Below are positions 1 through 7,662 of a stretch of 64,000 nucleotides of DNA, in pieces. The notes under the pieces were generated by a model that searched no databases, was not told where the DNA came from, and was given only the letters and a program-made list of their open reading frames with translations. Made by a program: the position numbers and the translations under genes. The DNA comes from Spirosoma sp. KUDC1026 (GTDB lineage Bacteria > Bacteroidota > Bacteroidia > Cytophagales > Spirosomataceae). Position 1 is the stretch's first letter, and the number at the start of each line of letters is the position of its first letter. The DNA is taken from contig NZ_CP056032.1 in NCBI RefSeq assembly GCF_013375035.1, forward strand, positions 5,268,001 through 5,332,000, in the 5' to 3' direction.

Positions 1-825
1 TTCGATAATGAGCGTCCCTGAATCGCCTTCCGTTAGATAGGGCAGCCACAGCATCGTATCGAAATAGTACCCCCGAAAGATGATGGGCTCTGGCAAAAGG
101 GTTATCCACCGCCGGTTGCCGTAGAGTGACAGATCGTCTTCGCCCGGCGGGGGGATGATACTCGCCACCCAGTAGGCGAGGCCCACGTTGATGGGCAGCT
201 CCCCCTGATCGGTGAGTGAGGTAGCTGAGACGGTGACAAAATCCGAAAAGTCGGGATCAGGCAAAAGCGTTTCGCCGTCGGGGACCAGGTTCGGCCGGGC
301 GTGGAGCCTAACGCGGCTGCGCAAGTCAACTAGGGCGGTTCCTGTTGCCGGATCGACCTGCGCTTCAGCTACCGAGGTGCGGCCGTCAAGATGCGTCATC
401 GAGAAGCGAATCAGCTCCCAGTCGGCCCCCGCGTCGGATTCGGCGCCAATCAGTAAAGGAAGGGCTGGCGATTTAAACCCGCCCCCGTAACCAATCAGAC
501 TATATCCGGCTGTGCCCTGGCTGGTGCGCTCGAGCGTGGCCGAAAATTCGCCGTAGCCAAAGTAGAGGGCGGGCGTCTGGTAGCTGTAGGGCGCGTAGCC
601 GGGCTTGGTGACTTTAATCACGTACGGGTTCGGCACAAACACGTTCTGCACCAGAATCGTAAAGACGCCCTGTGCGTCGGTGAGCGCGGTAGCTCCCCGA
701 AAAAAGTAATCCGAGAAGTCCTGACCACCCATCGTAAAGATGCGCACCGATGCCCCCGCTACCGGTTGTCCGGTCGGGGTGCTCGCCGTGAGCGTAAAGC
801 GGGAGGTATCGGGACCGGGCAGCAT
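1..825 (-). CDS. Phage protein with carboxypeptidase-regulatory-like N-terminal domain (partial)
   Basis: The frame is open from an ATG directly after the TAG of the upstream gene to the window edge, so at least 275 residues are present and the C-terminus is missing. The N-terminal ~90 residues read like a carboxypeptidase regulatory-like or Ig-like beta domain: strands with the phrases GQPVAGASVRIF and LTDAQGVFTILV, then KVTKPGY, the pattern of proteins that describe a modified surface feature. The rest is beta-rich and unrecognised. Its position at the end of the late operon after tail-completion-like genes suggests a tail tip, fibre or adhesion component, but this is inference. The start is fixed by abutting stop and start codons. 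Confidence 0.6.
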   Translation of the reverse strand, partial: MLPGPDTSRFTLTASTPTGQPVAGASVRIFTMGGQDFSDYFFRGATALTDAQGVFTILVQNVFVPNPYVIKVTKPGYAPYSYQTPALYFGYGEFSATLERTSQGTAGYSLIGYGGGFKSPALPLLIGAESDAGADWELIRFSMTHLDGRTSVAEAQVDPATGTALVDLRSRVRLHARPNLVPDGETLLPDPDFSDFVTVSATSLTDQGELPINVGLAYWVASIIPPPGEDDLSLYGNRRWITLLPEPIIFRGYYFDTMLWLPYLTEGDSGTLIIE

Positions 826-1293
826 CTAGTCGAAGAGAAGGGATTTAACGAGTTGGTTACCGTAGGCGGGCAGCACACCGCGCACCCGGACTTTCACCTT
901 GACCGGATCGAAGGGCCGCGACAGTACCCGCCCCTTGTTGTGAGGGTTGGGCACTTTGATGCCTTCGTTCACTATTTTGTAGGCAATCGCCCCGGCAGCG
1001 GCCAGGGGGATAGGGATGCCCTTGATTTGAATCCATTCGCGAATGGTCTCAACAAACCGGCTGGATGGCCTACCCTTACGCCGGTTCGGCCCACGCCCGT
1101 ACTGCTGCTCTTTCCAGTAGGCCGGGCCAATGACGGACAGCACCACGCTTTTACCCTCGCGGGTGACGACGGCGTGGGTATTAGCAATCGAGTAGCCCGA
1201 CGCCCGGAGTCCCTCCTCACGCTGCGAAACAGCCAGATCGTTCACCAGCCCCGCACCGACACCTTCCAGAATTGGTTCCAGCTCTATAAGCAT
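826..1293 (-). CDS. Phage tail-completion-like protein (HK97 gp10-type candidate)
   Basis: A 155-residue protein whose start lies 10 bases inside the end of the preceding gene. It carries a central motif FVETIREWIQIKGI followed by a small Ala/Gly-rich helix (LAAAGAIAYKIVNEGI) and a basic segment, an arrangement seen in HK97 gp10-like or minor tail-completion proteins of Bacteroidota phages. The family placement rests on size, motif style and position between a terminator-like gene and a tail-tip-like gene; no catalytic residues are expected. It may equally be a head-tail joining protein. Confidence 0.5.
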   Translation of the reverse strand: MLIELEPILEGVGAGLVNDLAVSQREEGLRASGYSIANTHAVVTREGKSVVLSVIGPAYWKEQQYGRGPNRRKGRPSSRFVETIREWIQIKGIPIPLAAAGAIAYKIVNEGIKVPNPHNKGRVLSRPFDPVKVKVRVRGVLPAYGNQLVKSLLFD

Positions 1294-1730
1294 ACGCCGA
1301 TGGTGGGGGGAGTAAGGGTGAGGCTGAGCCTGACTGCATCGTAGTTGCGGTCGGTGAGGTTGAACAGTAGGTTGCTGGTGAAGCGGGCACCCTGCACGAC
1401 GCCCATGCCGTCGAGCCGGAGAAAAACTTTCTGCATCAGGGCGGCAAGGATCGCAAGGGTCTGCTGCTTATTATCCGGCCCGTCGGACAAAGACGATGGA
1501 TAAAGGATCAATAGTGAGAGGGCGTAATCGTACCGGAGCGAACCGTTACCGATTCGGGTAATGCCGCCCGAGGTGTAGCCCTCGTGGAATAACAGGGCAT
1601 AGTCGCCCTGGTGGTCGGCCAGGATGTTCAGCTCTTTCTCCGTACCAAAGGCGAACGATAACGCCGGAAGCCCGGCAGCGGTAAGCTCCGGGGCCAGAAG
1701 GGCGGTAAGTTGGTCGAGTTGTTCCAGCAC
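1284..1730 (-). CDS. Hypothetical phage protein, tail-terminator-like
   Basis: A 148-residue protein with an N-terminal helix (LEQLDQLTALLAPELTAAGL), a beta-rich middle and a C-terminal strand pattern. Length and fold pattern resemble tail terminator or neck proteins (gpU or gp17-like), which sit between chaperone-like and completion genes in many phages, and the order here agrees. It follows the frameshifted chaperone-like gene by 18 bases and overlaps the next gene by 10, so it is probably translated from the same late message. No family motif is decisive. Confidence 0.4.
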   Translation of the reverse strand: MLEQLDQLTALLAPELTAAGLPALSFAFGTEKELNILADHQGDYALLFHEGYTSGGITRIGNGSLRYDYALSLLILYPSSLSDGPDNKQQTLAILAALMQKVFLRLDGMGVVQGARFTSNLLFNLTDRNYDAVRLSLTLTPPTIGVCL

Positions 1731-1748
1731 AGCCCGAAATTACGGGTG

Positions 1749-2548
1749 TTACCTCCCTTTCGGGGGCGCTGACAGGCGCTGGTAGTTGGAAAGGTATTGA
1801 GCTTTTTTTGCTTTGGCCAATAGGTGCCTTAGCGCCTGGTCGAGGGGGAGTTGAAAAGCGTCTTTTCGGGGGATGCGCTCGATTTCTGCCAGTTCCAGGA
1901 CGGCAAAGTCGGTATCAAACGCTGACAGGCCCGGCGTAAGCTGTTCAGCGGCTTTAGCGGTTGGATCGCCCTCGGTGGCACAGGTTGCAAAAAGACTCTG
2001 CCAGAGAGCATTGGATGCTGACAACTGCTCAAAAAAAAAGCAGCGAGGGGTAAAAGCTCGGTGCAGGGCAGCGCGTAGAGGGCGGGTAGCACCGTCCGGG
2101 CCTCTTCGATGTCGGTGTAGGGCTGACCGGTGATGAGGGGGGAGAGGTAAATGGAAAGCAGCGCGGGGGCCACGGCAAACAGGTCTGTTTCTTCGTCTGT
2201 GCCGATGGATTCAAGTTCGTGGTCGATGTCCCACTTCTGCCCGATCGTGGTCTGAGCGCCAAGTTTGGTGGGCGGAACGATGGTTTTACCCGATACGGTA
2301 AGTGTGGTTGGTACGGGTAAGGCTTTGAAGTCGGGGGTCTGGCTAAGAAACGCCAGATGCTCCTGCACGATACCGGCCAGGTCTGGAGCCTGTAGGGGGC
2401 GGAAGTCGGCCTCGGTCTTGCCAGAGAGAATGCACAGCGCATGAACGACAGAAGCCCCGTCTGCGAGCCGGAACGCCTGTTCCAGCGTTACCTCGTCCCA
2501 CGAATCAGGGAGGGTGAAGCGTAAACCGTCTGCGTTGAAGCGGGTCAT
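1749..2548 (-). CDS. Tail assembly chaperone-like protein, expressed through a -1 frameshift
   Basis: The first frame starts at an ATG overlapping the stop of the upstream gene (ATGA) and encodes about 170 residues beginning MTRFNADGLRFTLPDSWDEV, acidic in the middle and ending in a hydrophobic LLPLAAFF. There the minus strand carries nine T residues in a row. Shifting -1 in this run continues into an 85-95 residue frame containing AEQLTPGLSAFDTDFAVLELAE and a Lys/Ala-rich C-terminus, ending 18 bases before the next gene. The unshifted frame runs on for about 65 residues to 1829 and looks like an out-of-frame shadow, rich in Pro, Arg and Ser. A gpG/gpGT-like tail chaperone would explain this layout; a homopolymer sequencing error is the alternative. 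Confidence 0.55.
2031..2040 (-). promoter_or_regulatory. T9 slippery run, candidate -1 frameshift site
   Basis: On the coding strand the zero frame reads GCT TTT TTT TTG, and a one-base backward slip at T-TTT-TTT or T-TTT-TTG gives TTT GAG CAG and enters the open downstream frame. The third frame meets TGA at once. Ribosomal slippage or polymerase slippage on the T run would have the same effect. Confidence 0.5.
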
Positions 2549-2778
2549 GCAGGCTTGGTTGAGAAATAATACGTCAGCGGGGCTACGTTTTGAACAAAAG
2601 CAACAGAAAGGCCGCATTCGTTTAACGTTTTGGCGACGAGGTGAATCTGCTTAGACACAATATCTGTGCTTCGCATCTTCACTGTTCCCCAGTAGGAGGT
2701 TGGCGCGTCGTCTTTGTAGGCGCTAAATTCGATCAGTTCGCCCCCTGATCTGCCAACTGCCAGTTTGATGTCTTCCAT
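2545..2778 (-). CDS. Small hypothetical phage protein (77 aa)
   Basis: A 77-residue protein starting two bases after the stop of the 49-residue gene and ending in an ATGA overlap with the chaperone-like gene, so it sits in a tightly coupled late message. It is mixed alpha/beta, with GELIEFSAYKDDAPTSYWG near the N-terminus and an amphipathic helix SKQIHLVAKTLNECGL in the middle. I do not recognise a family. Its position between terminase and tail-chaperone genes makes a small structural or assembly role plausible. Confidence 0.5.
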   Translation of the reverse strand: MEDIKLAVGRSGGELIEFSAYKDDAPTSYWGTVKMRSTDIVSKQIHLVAKTLNECGLSVAFVQNVAPLTYYFSTKPA

Positions 2779-2780
2779 GC

Positions 2781-2930
2781 CTAATTCAAACTTAGTTCAC
2801 AACACTTATCGCCCCACTCCCAGACGTAATGCCCGCGTAGTTCCTGCCGAACGAGATAGCAGGTCAGAAATGCCCCGAAACGCTTAACGTACCAGCGGGG
2901 CGAGGGCATGGCGCAGCGGGTGTTGGTCAT
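2781..2930 (-). CDS. Very small phage protein (49 aa) coupled to terminase
   Basis: A 49-residue frame whose ATG overlaps the TGA of the large terminase (ATGA) and whose TAG lies two bases before the next ATG, so it fills the gap exactly. The product is rich in aromatic and basic residues (PRWYVKRFGAFLTCYLVRQE) and holds a Cys-Cys pair near the C-terminus. The exact start/stop packing, not homology, is the main reason to call it real. Function unknown. Confidence 0.5.
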   Translation of the reverse strand: MTNTRCAMPSPRWYVKRFGAFLTCYLVRQELRGHYVWEWGDKCCELSLN

Positions 2931-4315
2931 AACCGTCGTTGTCTAACCTGTGGCCGGTACGCTCGGGCGGTGCTGACCACAGGCGAATTTAACTCAAAAT
3001 ACTCTCGCATCATAAGCACATCGGAGTTATCTGGCGACCGTCCAATCAATTCCTTAACGTCTTCTTTGCTGATAACCGCCTTCTTGCCTTCCGCGTCCAT
3101 ATCGCGCTGCTTGACCTGCTCCAATTCTTCAACGGTGTCTTCTACTTCCTTCTCACTCATGACGTTCGGCAGAATATAAATACCCGCCTGGTTGATACGG
3201 TCGGCCAATCGAAAATAGCACTGTGATTTTAGGTTATTGTAGTTCGGCGTCTGCTTACCGTCGGGGGTCCGCTCTTCCATCGGTCGGGCGTTATTGACAA
3301 AACCCTTGCAGCCTACCGTGTCGGTAACGCCCCCGCCGACCCCGTCGTCATCGACCACGACCTGAGACGCTGGAACGCTGTACTCAGTCATCATAACCCG
3401 AACAGCCGCGGCTACTTCCGGAACCGAGGCCCCTTTGATGGTTCGGTAAGCAATGACGCGCCACCCATCCCAAACGCATATCTTCGTCGTGTCACGGCCA
3501 TAGCGGGCCACGTCGCAGGTGATGAACTTACGCCCGCCCCCAATGTGTTCATTTTGCCAAAGATCCAGAATTTTGTCGTAGTCAATCAGCGCCGATGGGT
3601 CGTCGTCGTACTCCCAGTTACCAAAGAGCAGGCGCTGTTTCTCGTTGACGCTTAATGTTCGGTGCAGGTTCTCCAGGTAACCCGCGGGTAGCCGTTTATT
3701 ATCCTGTGGTAGTGCCTGCACGAACCGTTTCCAGGCTTCAAGCTCCCGGTCCTTTGCTTTGCGGTAGTACTGCTTATACAGGTAGTTCTTGGCCGGGTTG
3801 CAGGTCTGCAGTAGCTTAGGGGTAAGTCCGTAAACATCGTTCTTCCAGCGACCGATTGATGCTGATAAGTTATTCTTGGCTGCTTCTTTGAACTCCCCGG
3901 CTTCTTCGATCCAGCCGCGGGTCATCTGCATGGAGCCAAACCGGGCGTAAAGCGGATCGCGGGGAAGGTACTTGGCGTCCAGCAGGTAGACACGGCTTTT
4001 GTTGTAGCAAGTGTAGTAGTTATCCTGCCCGTTGTAGTCATAGTACTGCTGACCGATGCCCCAATGTTCAAAGACTTCGTGAATAGAGGGGATGGTAAAC
4101 TTTCGAATATTGGTCAACGAGTCACGGGCAATAAAGTAATGCGTTTCGGGGTAGGTGAAAGCATCGCCAAAGATGAGCGAACAGCCGAGGTAGCTCTTTC
4201 CCGATCCTTTTGAACCGCCGTAAACGATGTCGGTGACATCGTTATCCTGCCAGAGCCTGCAGACGTCTTTTTGTTTCTCGTTGCCGAATGTGTTGAATTG
4301 AAGCTGCATGGTCAC
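2927..4315 (-). CDS. terL: Phage terminase large subunit
   Basis: This is the ATP-driven DNA packaging motor and headful nuclease. The N-terminal ATPase domain has a Walker A loop GGSKGSGKS at residues 33-41 and a Walker B-like GWIEEAGE around 134-141, with E138 as the likely catalytic glutamate. The C-terminal RNase H-like nuclease shows ITCDVARYGRD (D268), VVVDDDGVGGG (D322-324) and SPDNSDV (D429/D432), the three expected acidic clusters. At 462 residues the length is normal. It overlaps the small subunit gene by four bases (ATGA) and is followed by a coupled 49-residue gene. A Met at residue 3 could also serve as the start. Confidence 0.93.
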   Translation of the reverse strand: MTMQLQFNTFGNEKQKDVCRLWQDNDVTDIVYGGSKGSGKSYLGCSLIFGDAFTYPETHYFIARDSLTNIRKFTIPSIHEVFEHWGIGQQYYDYNGQDNYYTCYNKSRVYLLDAKYLPRDPLYARFGSMQMTRGWIEEAGEFKEAAKNNLSASIGRWKNDVYGLTPKLLQTCNPAKNYLYKQYYRKAKDRELEAWKRFVQALPQDNKRLPAGYLENLHRTLSVNEKQRLLFGNWEYDDDPSALIDYDKILDLWQNEHIGGGRKFITCDVARYGRDTTKICVWDGWRVIAYRTIKGASVPEVAAAVRVMMTEYSVPASQVVVDDDGVGGGVTDTVGCKGFVNNARPMEERTPDGKQTPNYNNLKSQCYFRLADRINQAGIYILPNVMSEKEVEDTVEELEQVKQRDMDAEGKKAVISKEDVKELIGRSPDNSDVLMMREYFELNSPVVSTARAYRPQVRQRRL

Positions 4316-4803
4316 AGCACCTGCATACCGGTGATTTGTTTGATTTCGACGGTGCTATCAACTTGCGTCCTATCTTCCCAGCCCATGTTCTTTAAAGCGA
4401 AAATAACCCCACCACCTTTGGCAAAAGGCAGTATATCTTCGTATTCGCTCTCAATGATCATTAGCGCGCGTTTTAACGGGTACGAAAAACTCTCACGCTT
4501 CAAATACTCATACATCGTTGATCTTGACTCGAAGCCAAGAAAGAGGGCGAGGGTAGTTATTTTAGGCCGGTCGGGGGCGCGAGTACAGACACGTTTTGAG
4601 ACTTCGGTAGGTATGGTATCCATCTTGCCAGTCTCGCTATTTTTCTTACGTTTGTTAACTGTTTCGGTTTGGTCTTCGTATTCGCCTTGACAGTATTCGA
4701 AGTACTCCTCTATACGTTGTTCTAACTCTTCAGCATTGGCATACTTAGCCGGTCGTCCATGACCAAGCGCATACCTGTTGCCTTTGGGAGCGGTAAAAGC
4801 CAT
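4312..4803 (-). CDS. terS: Phage terminase small subunit (gp3/Gp1-like)
   Basis: The DNA-recognition subunit of the packaging motor. Its 163 residues follow the pattern of the DNA-packaging gp3-like family: an N-terminal GRPAKYANAEELEQRIEEYF, a central helix-turn-helix around LALFLGFESRSTMYEYL, and a C-terminal FALKNMGWEDRTQVD that usually joins the oligomerisation region. It directly precedes and overlaps the large subunit gene by four bases, which supports the call and suggests translational coupling. Confidence 0.85.
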   Translation of the reverse strand: MAFTAPKGNRYALGHGRPAKYANAEELEQRIEEYFEYCQGEYEDQTETVNKRKKNSETGKMDTIPTEVSKRVCTRAPDRPKITTLALFLGFESRSTMYEYLKRESFSYPLKRALMIIESEYEDILPFAKGGGVIFALKNMGWEDRTQVDSTVEIKQITGMQVL

Positions 4804-4818
4804 ACCTAAATATACTAA

Positions 4819-5385
4819 TTAATTCCCAAGCCGGCTAGGGCTTCGGCGTTGTGCTTTGCGAATCGTGGGCCTACCTGAAAACCCCGAAGCGGGCGGGCAT
4901 GCCTGATCTAAGTTCCAGTTGATCTTGGAGAGCTGCAGGGCAACCCGGCTCGCTAGCCCTTCGTACTGCTTCACCAGCGTCAGCCGTTCGCTCGTGCTCA
5001 AATCCTGCGACTGATCGCGCGACTTGTTGACAAAGCCGGTCTGAGTCAACGTGACGTTCGCGCGGGTCAGGTAGATGCTCCAGACCGCGTAAGTCATGAA
5101 TTTACGAATGAGCCGCCCGTTCACGAACTGTTCGGCGGTAAGCGTTTCGGTGGGAGTGAATGCGTCGGGGCCAAGCGCGAAGGCGTCATTGGCAAGTATC
5201 GTCCGGTAAGCGGTGATGGTAGCGGACTCGAGCACGTCAGCCAGCCACCCCTCGGCAACTTGACTAACGATCGGGGTGAGCTTTTCAGCAATGCCCGGCC
5301 CCTCACCCCGGCCCGGCATCTTCACCGAAACGGGCAGCGGGCCGATGTACTGCTCAATATCATTCAGCGATAGCAGCGGTTCCAT
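4819..5385 (-). CDS. Hypothetical head or connector protein (188 aa)
   Basis: A 188-residue protein whose start lies 26 bases inside the portal gene and which ends 15 bases before the small terminase gene. It is mostly helical, with an internal QVAEGWLADVLESATITAYR, the helix pair FVNGRLIRKFMTYAVWSIYL, and a basic Pro/Ser/Arg tail. Proteins of this size between portal and terminase in Bacteroidota prophages are usually uncharacterised, often DUF6712-like. A head-completion or adaptor role is plausible but not shown by any motif I can see. Confidence 0.45.
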   Translation of the reverse strand: MEPLLSLNDIEQYIGPLPVSVKMPGRGEGPGIAEKLTPIVSQVAEGWLADVLESATITAYRTILANDAFALGPDAFTPTETLTAEQFVNGRLIRKFMTYAVWSIYLTRANVTLTQTGFVNKSRDQSQDLSTSERLTLVKQYEGLASRVALQLSKINWNLDQACPPASGFSGRPTIRKAQRRSPSRLGN

Positions 5386-6535
5386 CGTCGTCGGGGAAGT
5401 AGTTTAGGTTTTCAATCGTGAAATCCCGGTCACCCAGCGGCCGGTGCCAATGGGCAAAGATTTGGGCGTAGACGCGGCTGATGGAGCGCTGGTAGCGGTT
5501 GACCGTCTGCTGCATGAGCTGGGAGAACAACTTGATCTGAATCTGGGTGAAGCTGATACCACCCGTCGACTTACGAACGCCCATCAACTCGTTAGGCACC
5601 CTGGTTCGGCGGCTAATGTGTTCGGCTACGTAGTCGCCCATTGCCGTGTAGCGGTTAGACAGGTCTGATCCGCTTGTCGGCATGAACTCCATCGCTTCCA
5701 ATTCCTCAATGGTATCGGCTTCAATACAGACGATACTAGCTGCGTTTTCGGCGCCCTGATGTTGCGTCAATCGGTTTTGGATTGAATCTTCATCACGATT
5801 ACCCTCATCCCGAGCGTCGCTTTTCTTCAGTGTCTTGAATACCCCAGAGGTAGCAAAATCCTGCGTCACCACCCGGTAGTAGTAGGTGCTCAGTTCCTTC
5901 TCGGCTTCAAACATCACCGACCCGCCCGCGTAGCTTGGCGTATGGTAAACCTCACCCTTCCGGCGCGTTCCGGCAATGACGTGAACCAGTTGACCCTGAT
6001 ACTTTTCAATACCGCCAGCCTCTTCGATTTGGGCGAACACAACCTCCTTTCGGGGGTTGAAGAGGTGAACGACCTTGTGCTCTTTCGCCCGTTTTGGAAA
6101 CAGGGTCGAGCCGAGATAGGGAAAGATGCCCGCCCGCGTGATGTTACCCAGATCATCGGGGGCCATGAACCGCACCTGTTCGGGCGGTACGTGCTGCATC
6201 CCAACGATTTCGGCCAGCGCGTTAAAGCTAAGGTGCAGACAGATCACTTCCAGGTCAGCGACGCCCGAACAGTTGGCCGCGTGAACATCATCGAACGTTT
6301 CGCCCTTGCGGTTGACGATCATTTCGGACAGGGCCAAATCCTTCAGGCCGTTGCCCTCAATGAACTCAGCCCGAACGGACATCGCCGCCGACGCCGTGTC
6401 GGATTCGTCGATTACGTCCAGCAGCGTTTGCGGGTAGAGGTTATCCCAGCCCCAATCAAGAAAGCCCGTCACGGTGCGAGACTGGGTGACGGGCACTTTC
6501 TTATTAGTCGGCTTCGATTTGCGAAGGGTTGCCAT
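5360..6535 (-). CDS. Phage portal protein
   Basis: The portal forms the dodecameric ring at the capsid vertex through which terminase pumps DNA. At 391 residues it is in the short range for HK97-type portals. The N-terminus is basic, with a segment GWDNLYPQTLLDVIDESDTASAAMSVRAEFIEG typical of portal clip/wing entry split here over about residues 29-62. The C-terminal part shows the usual HISRRTRVPNELMG followed by a helix rich in Gln and a terminal acidic DDDG. It lies between head genes and terminase genes and overlaps the next gene by 26 bases. Confidence 0.82.
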   Translation of the reverse strand: MATLRKSKPTNKKVPVTQSRTVTGFLDWGWDNLYPQTLLDVIDESDTASAAMSVRAEFIEGNGLKDLALSEMIVNRKGETFDDVHAANCSGVADLEVICLHLSFNALAEIVGMQHVPPEQVRFMAPDDLGNITRAGIFPYLGSTLFPKRAKEHKVVHLFNPRKEVVFAQIEEAGGIEKYQGQLVHVIAGTRRKGEVYHTPSYAGGSVMFEAEKELSTYYYRVVTQDFATSGVFKTLKKSDARDEGNRDEDSIQNRLTQHQGAENAASIVCIEADTIEELEAMEFMPTSGSDLSNRYTAMGDYVAEHISRRTRVPNELMGVRKSTGGISFTQIQIKLFSQLMQQTVNRYQRSISRVYAQIFAHWHRPLGDRDFTIENLNYFPDDDGTAAIAE

Positions 6536-6555
6536 GCACTAGCGGTTGGCGGTGA

Positions 6556-7011
6556 TTACTTTTTGTCGTCGTCTTTTTTTTTGGCTTCCCCGGTGGATGC
6601 CGCCGGTGCTTTGTAGTCCGGATTCAGGATGATTAACTCCTTGTACCCCTCATCCATTTTCAGCAGCGCTTCGGCGGCTTCGTCGTTCAGGGGCGTGACG
6701 CCGGTCGTGGCGGCCGGGGAGTTGGAAAAAATCGTACCGTGGGAAGGCGAATGAAACGAACCCACTTCCGGGTTCACCATGTATTTGTTGGTGGTCGTTG
6801 CCATGATGGTTTTATTGATGCGTCGTAGGTGCAAGCGAAAGTGCGTCAGCATGTCGTTCTTCCAGTTCGGGCAGGACGTACAGGTCGTTGCACCGAGATC
6901 CAGCAGATACCGTGCTTTTAGCCGGGCAAGGTTCTCGTCGCTGAGAATGCCTTGCCCGTACCAAGCGGATATAATTTCCGCTAATTCGTCGTCCGAAGTA
7001 ATCGGCTCCAT
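6556..7011 (-). CDS. Hypothetical phage protein with CxxC motif (151 aa)
   Basis: The first ~68 residues are helical, with TTCTSCPNWKNDML containing a CxxC pair, followed by a basic FRLHLRRINK. An internal Met opens a second, different half that is Ser/Thr/Ala-rich with a Lys/Asp tail (KKKDDDKK). The halves might be two genes read as one, or the second might also be made alone. The gene starts two bases from the stop of the tail-tube-like gene and ends 20 bases before the portal gene. No family recognised; a metal-binding or internal head role is only a guess. Confidence 0.45.
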   Translation of the reverse strand: MEPITSDDELAEIISAWYGQGILSDENLARLKARYLLDLGATTCTSCPNWKNDMLTHFRLHLRRINKTIMATTTNKYMVNPEVGSFHSPSHGTIFSNSPAATTGVTPLNDEAAEALLKMDEGYKELIILNPDYKAPAASTGEAKKKDDDKK

Positions 7012-7012
7012 A

Positions 7013-7606
7013 TTAGGCGGTCGCCGTCGCCAGCGTTTCCAGGTAATCGGCGGTGTCGTCCAGGGTCGCCGTCTTGTGGCGCAGCGTCTTGGCTGTTTCT
7101 TTCTCCTGAGCCGCCTGGAACTCCAGGGTAAACTGGCCGGGGTTGTTGGCGTCGTTGGAGTCGTTGGTCAGGTTGGTCATTGACATGCCGGTCGAAAAAC
7201 CCATCAGCTTCCAGCGGCCGAACTCACCCTGTTGTTTGATGATCGCCACTAGGTCAGTGCGGTTGGTCAGCTTATCGATTTCGGCGTCGGCTTCGGGGCT
7301 GTTATCGAACACCATGAACCGAAAACCGTGGGTGATGCTATTGCCGTTATCGTTGGCAGAAAAGCCCTGCGTACCCTGGGCGGATAGCTTATAGCCCTCC
7401 CAGCGCTTTAGCTTTTTGCCCGTCTTCAGTGTCAGGGCGGTGATGATTTTTGCGCCAACCGCCGGGTCGGTAGCCGACGTGTCGGTGGTATAGGACAGCA
7501 GTTCGTCGCGCGTGAAGACGTACATCTTCTCGTAGAGGCCCTGCCCGTTGGGTTGGCAGGAATTGACCAGATCGCGCGTTAAGGCAGAGACAGATACGCA
7601 GCTCAT
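7013..7606 (-). CDS. Tail-tube-like structural protein
   Basis: About 197 residues if the ATG reading MSCVSVSALTRDL is used; nine extra residues are open upstream but look unlike a start. The protein is beta-rich with a distinctive C-terminal portion GFSTGMSMTNLTNDS followed by NPGQFTLEFQAAQEKE, the strand pattern seen in tail tube or major tail proteins. It follows the capsid gene by 56 bases and precedes the CxxC gene by one base. A head decoration protein is the alternative. Confidence 0.5.
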   Translation of the reverse strand: MSCVSVSALTRDLVNSCQPNGQGLYEKMYVFTRDELLSYTTDTSATDPAVGAKIITALTLKTGKKLKRWEGYKLSAQGTQGFSANDNGNSITHGFRFMVFDNSPEADAEIDKLTNRTDLVAIIKQQGEFGRWKLMGFSTGMSMTNLTNDSNDANNPGQFTLEFQAAQEKETAKTLRHKTATLDDTADYLETLATATA

Positions 7607-7662
7607 ATAGTAAGAGTAGTTAGGGCGAACCAAGAGTTGTCTTGGCCCGCCCGGTGAGACAA

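Noticed and set aside
766-1344. Plus strand 192-residue frame over the tail-completion-like gene
   Set aside because: Antisense to a tightly packed leftward operon and with low-complexity Arg/Gly/Pro content.
1829-2030. Unshifted continuation of the chaperone-like frame as the main product
   Set aside because: The last ~65 residues are Pro/Arg/Ser-rich and mirror the other frame out of register; the -1 frame has protein-like content.
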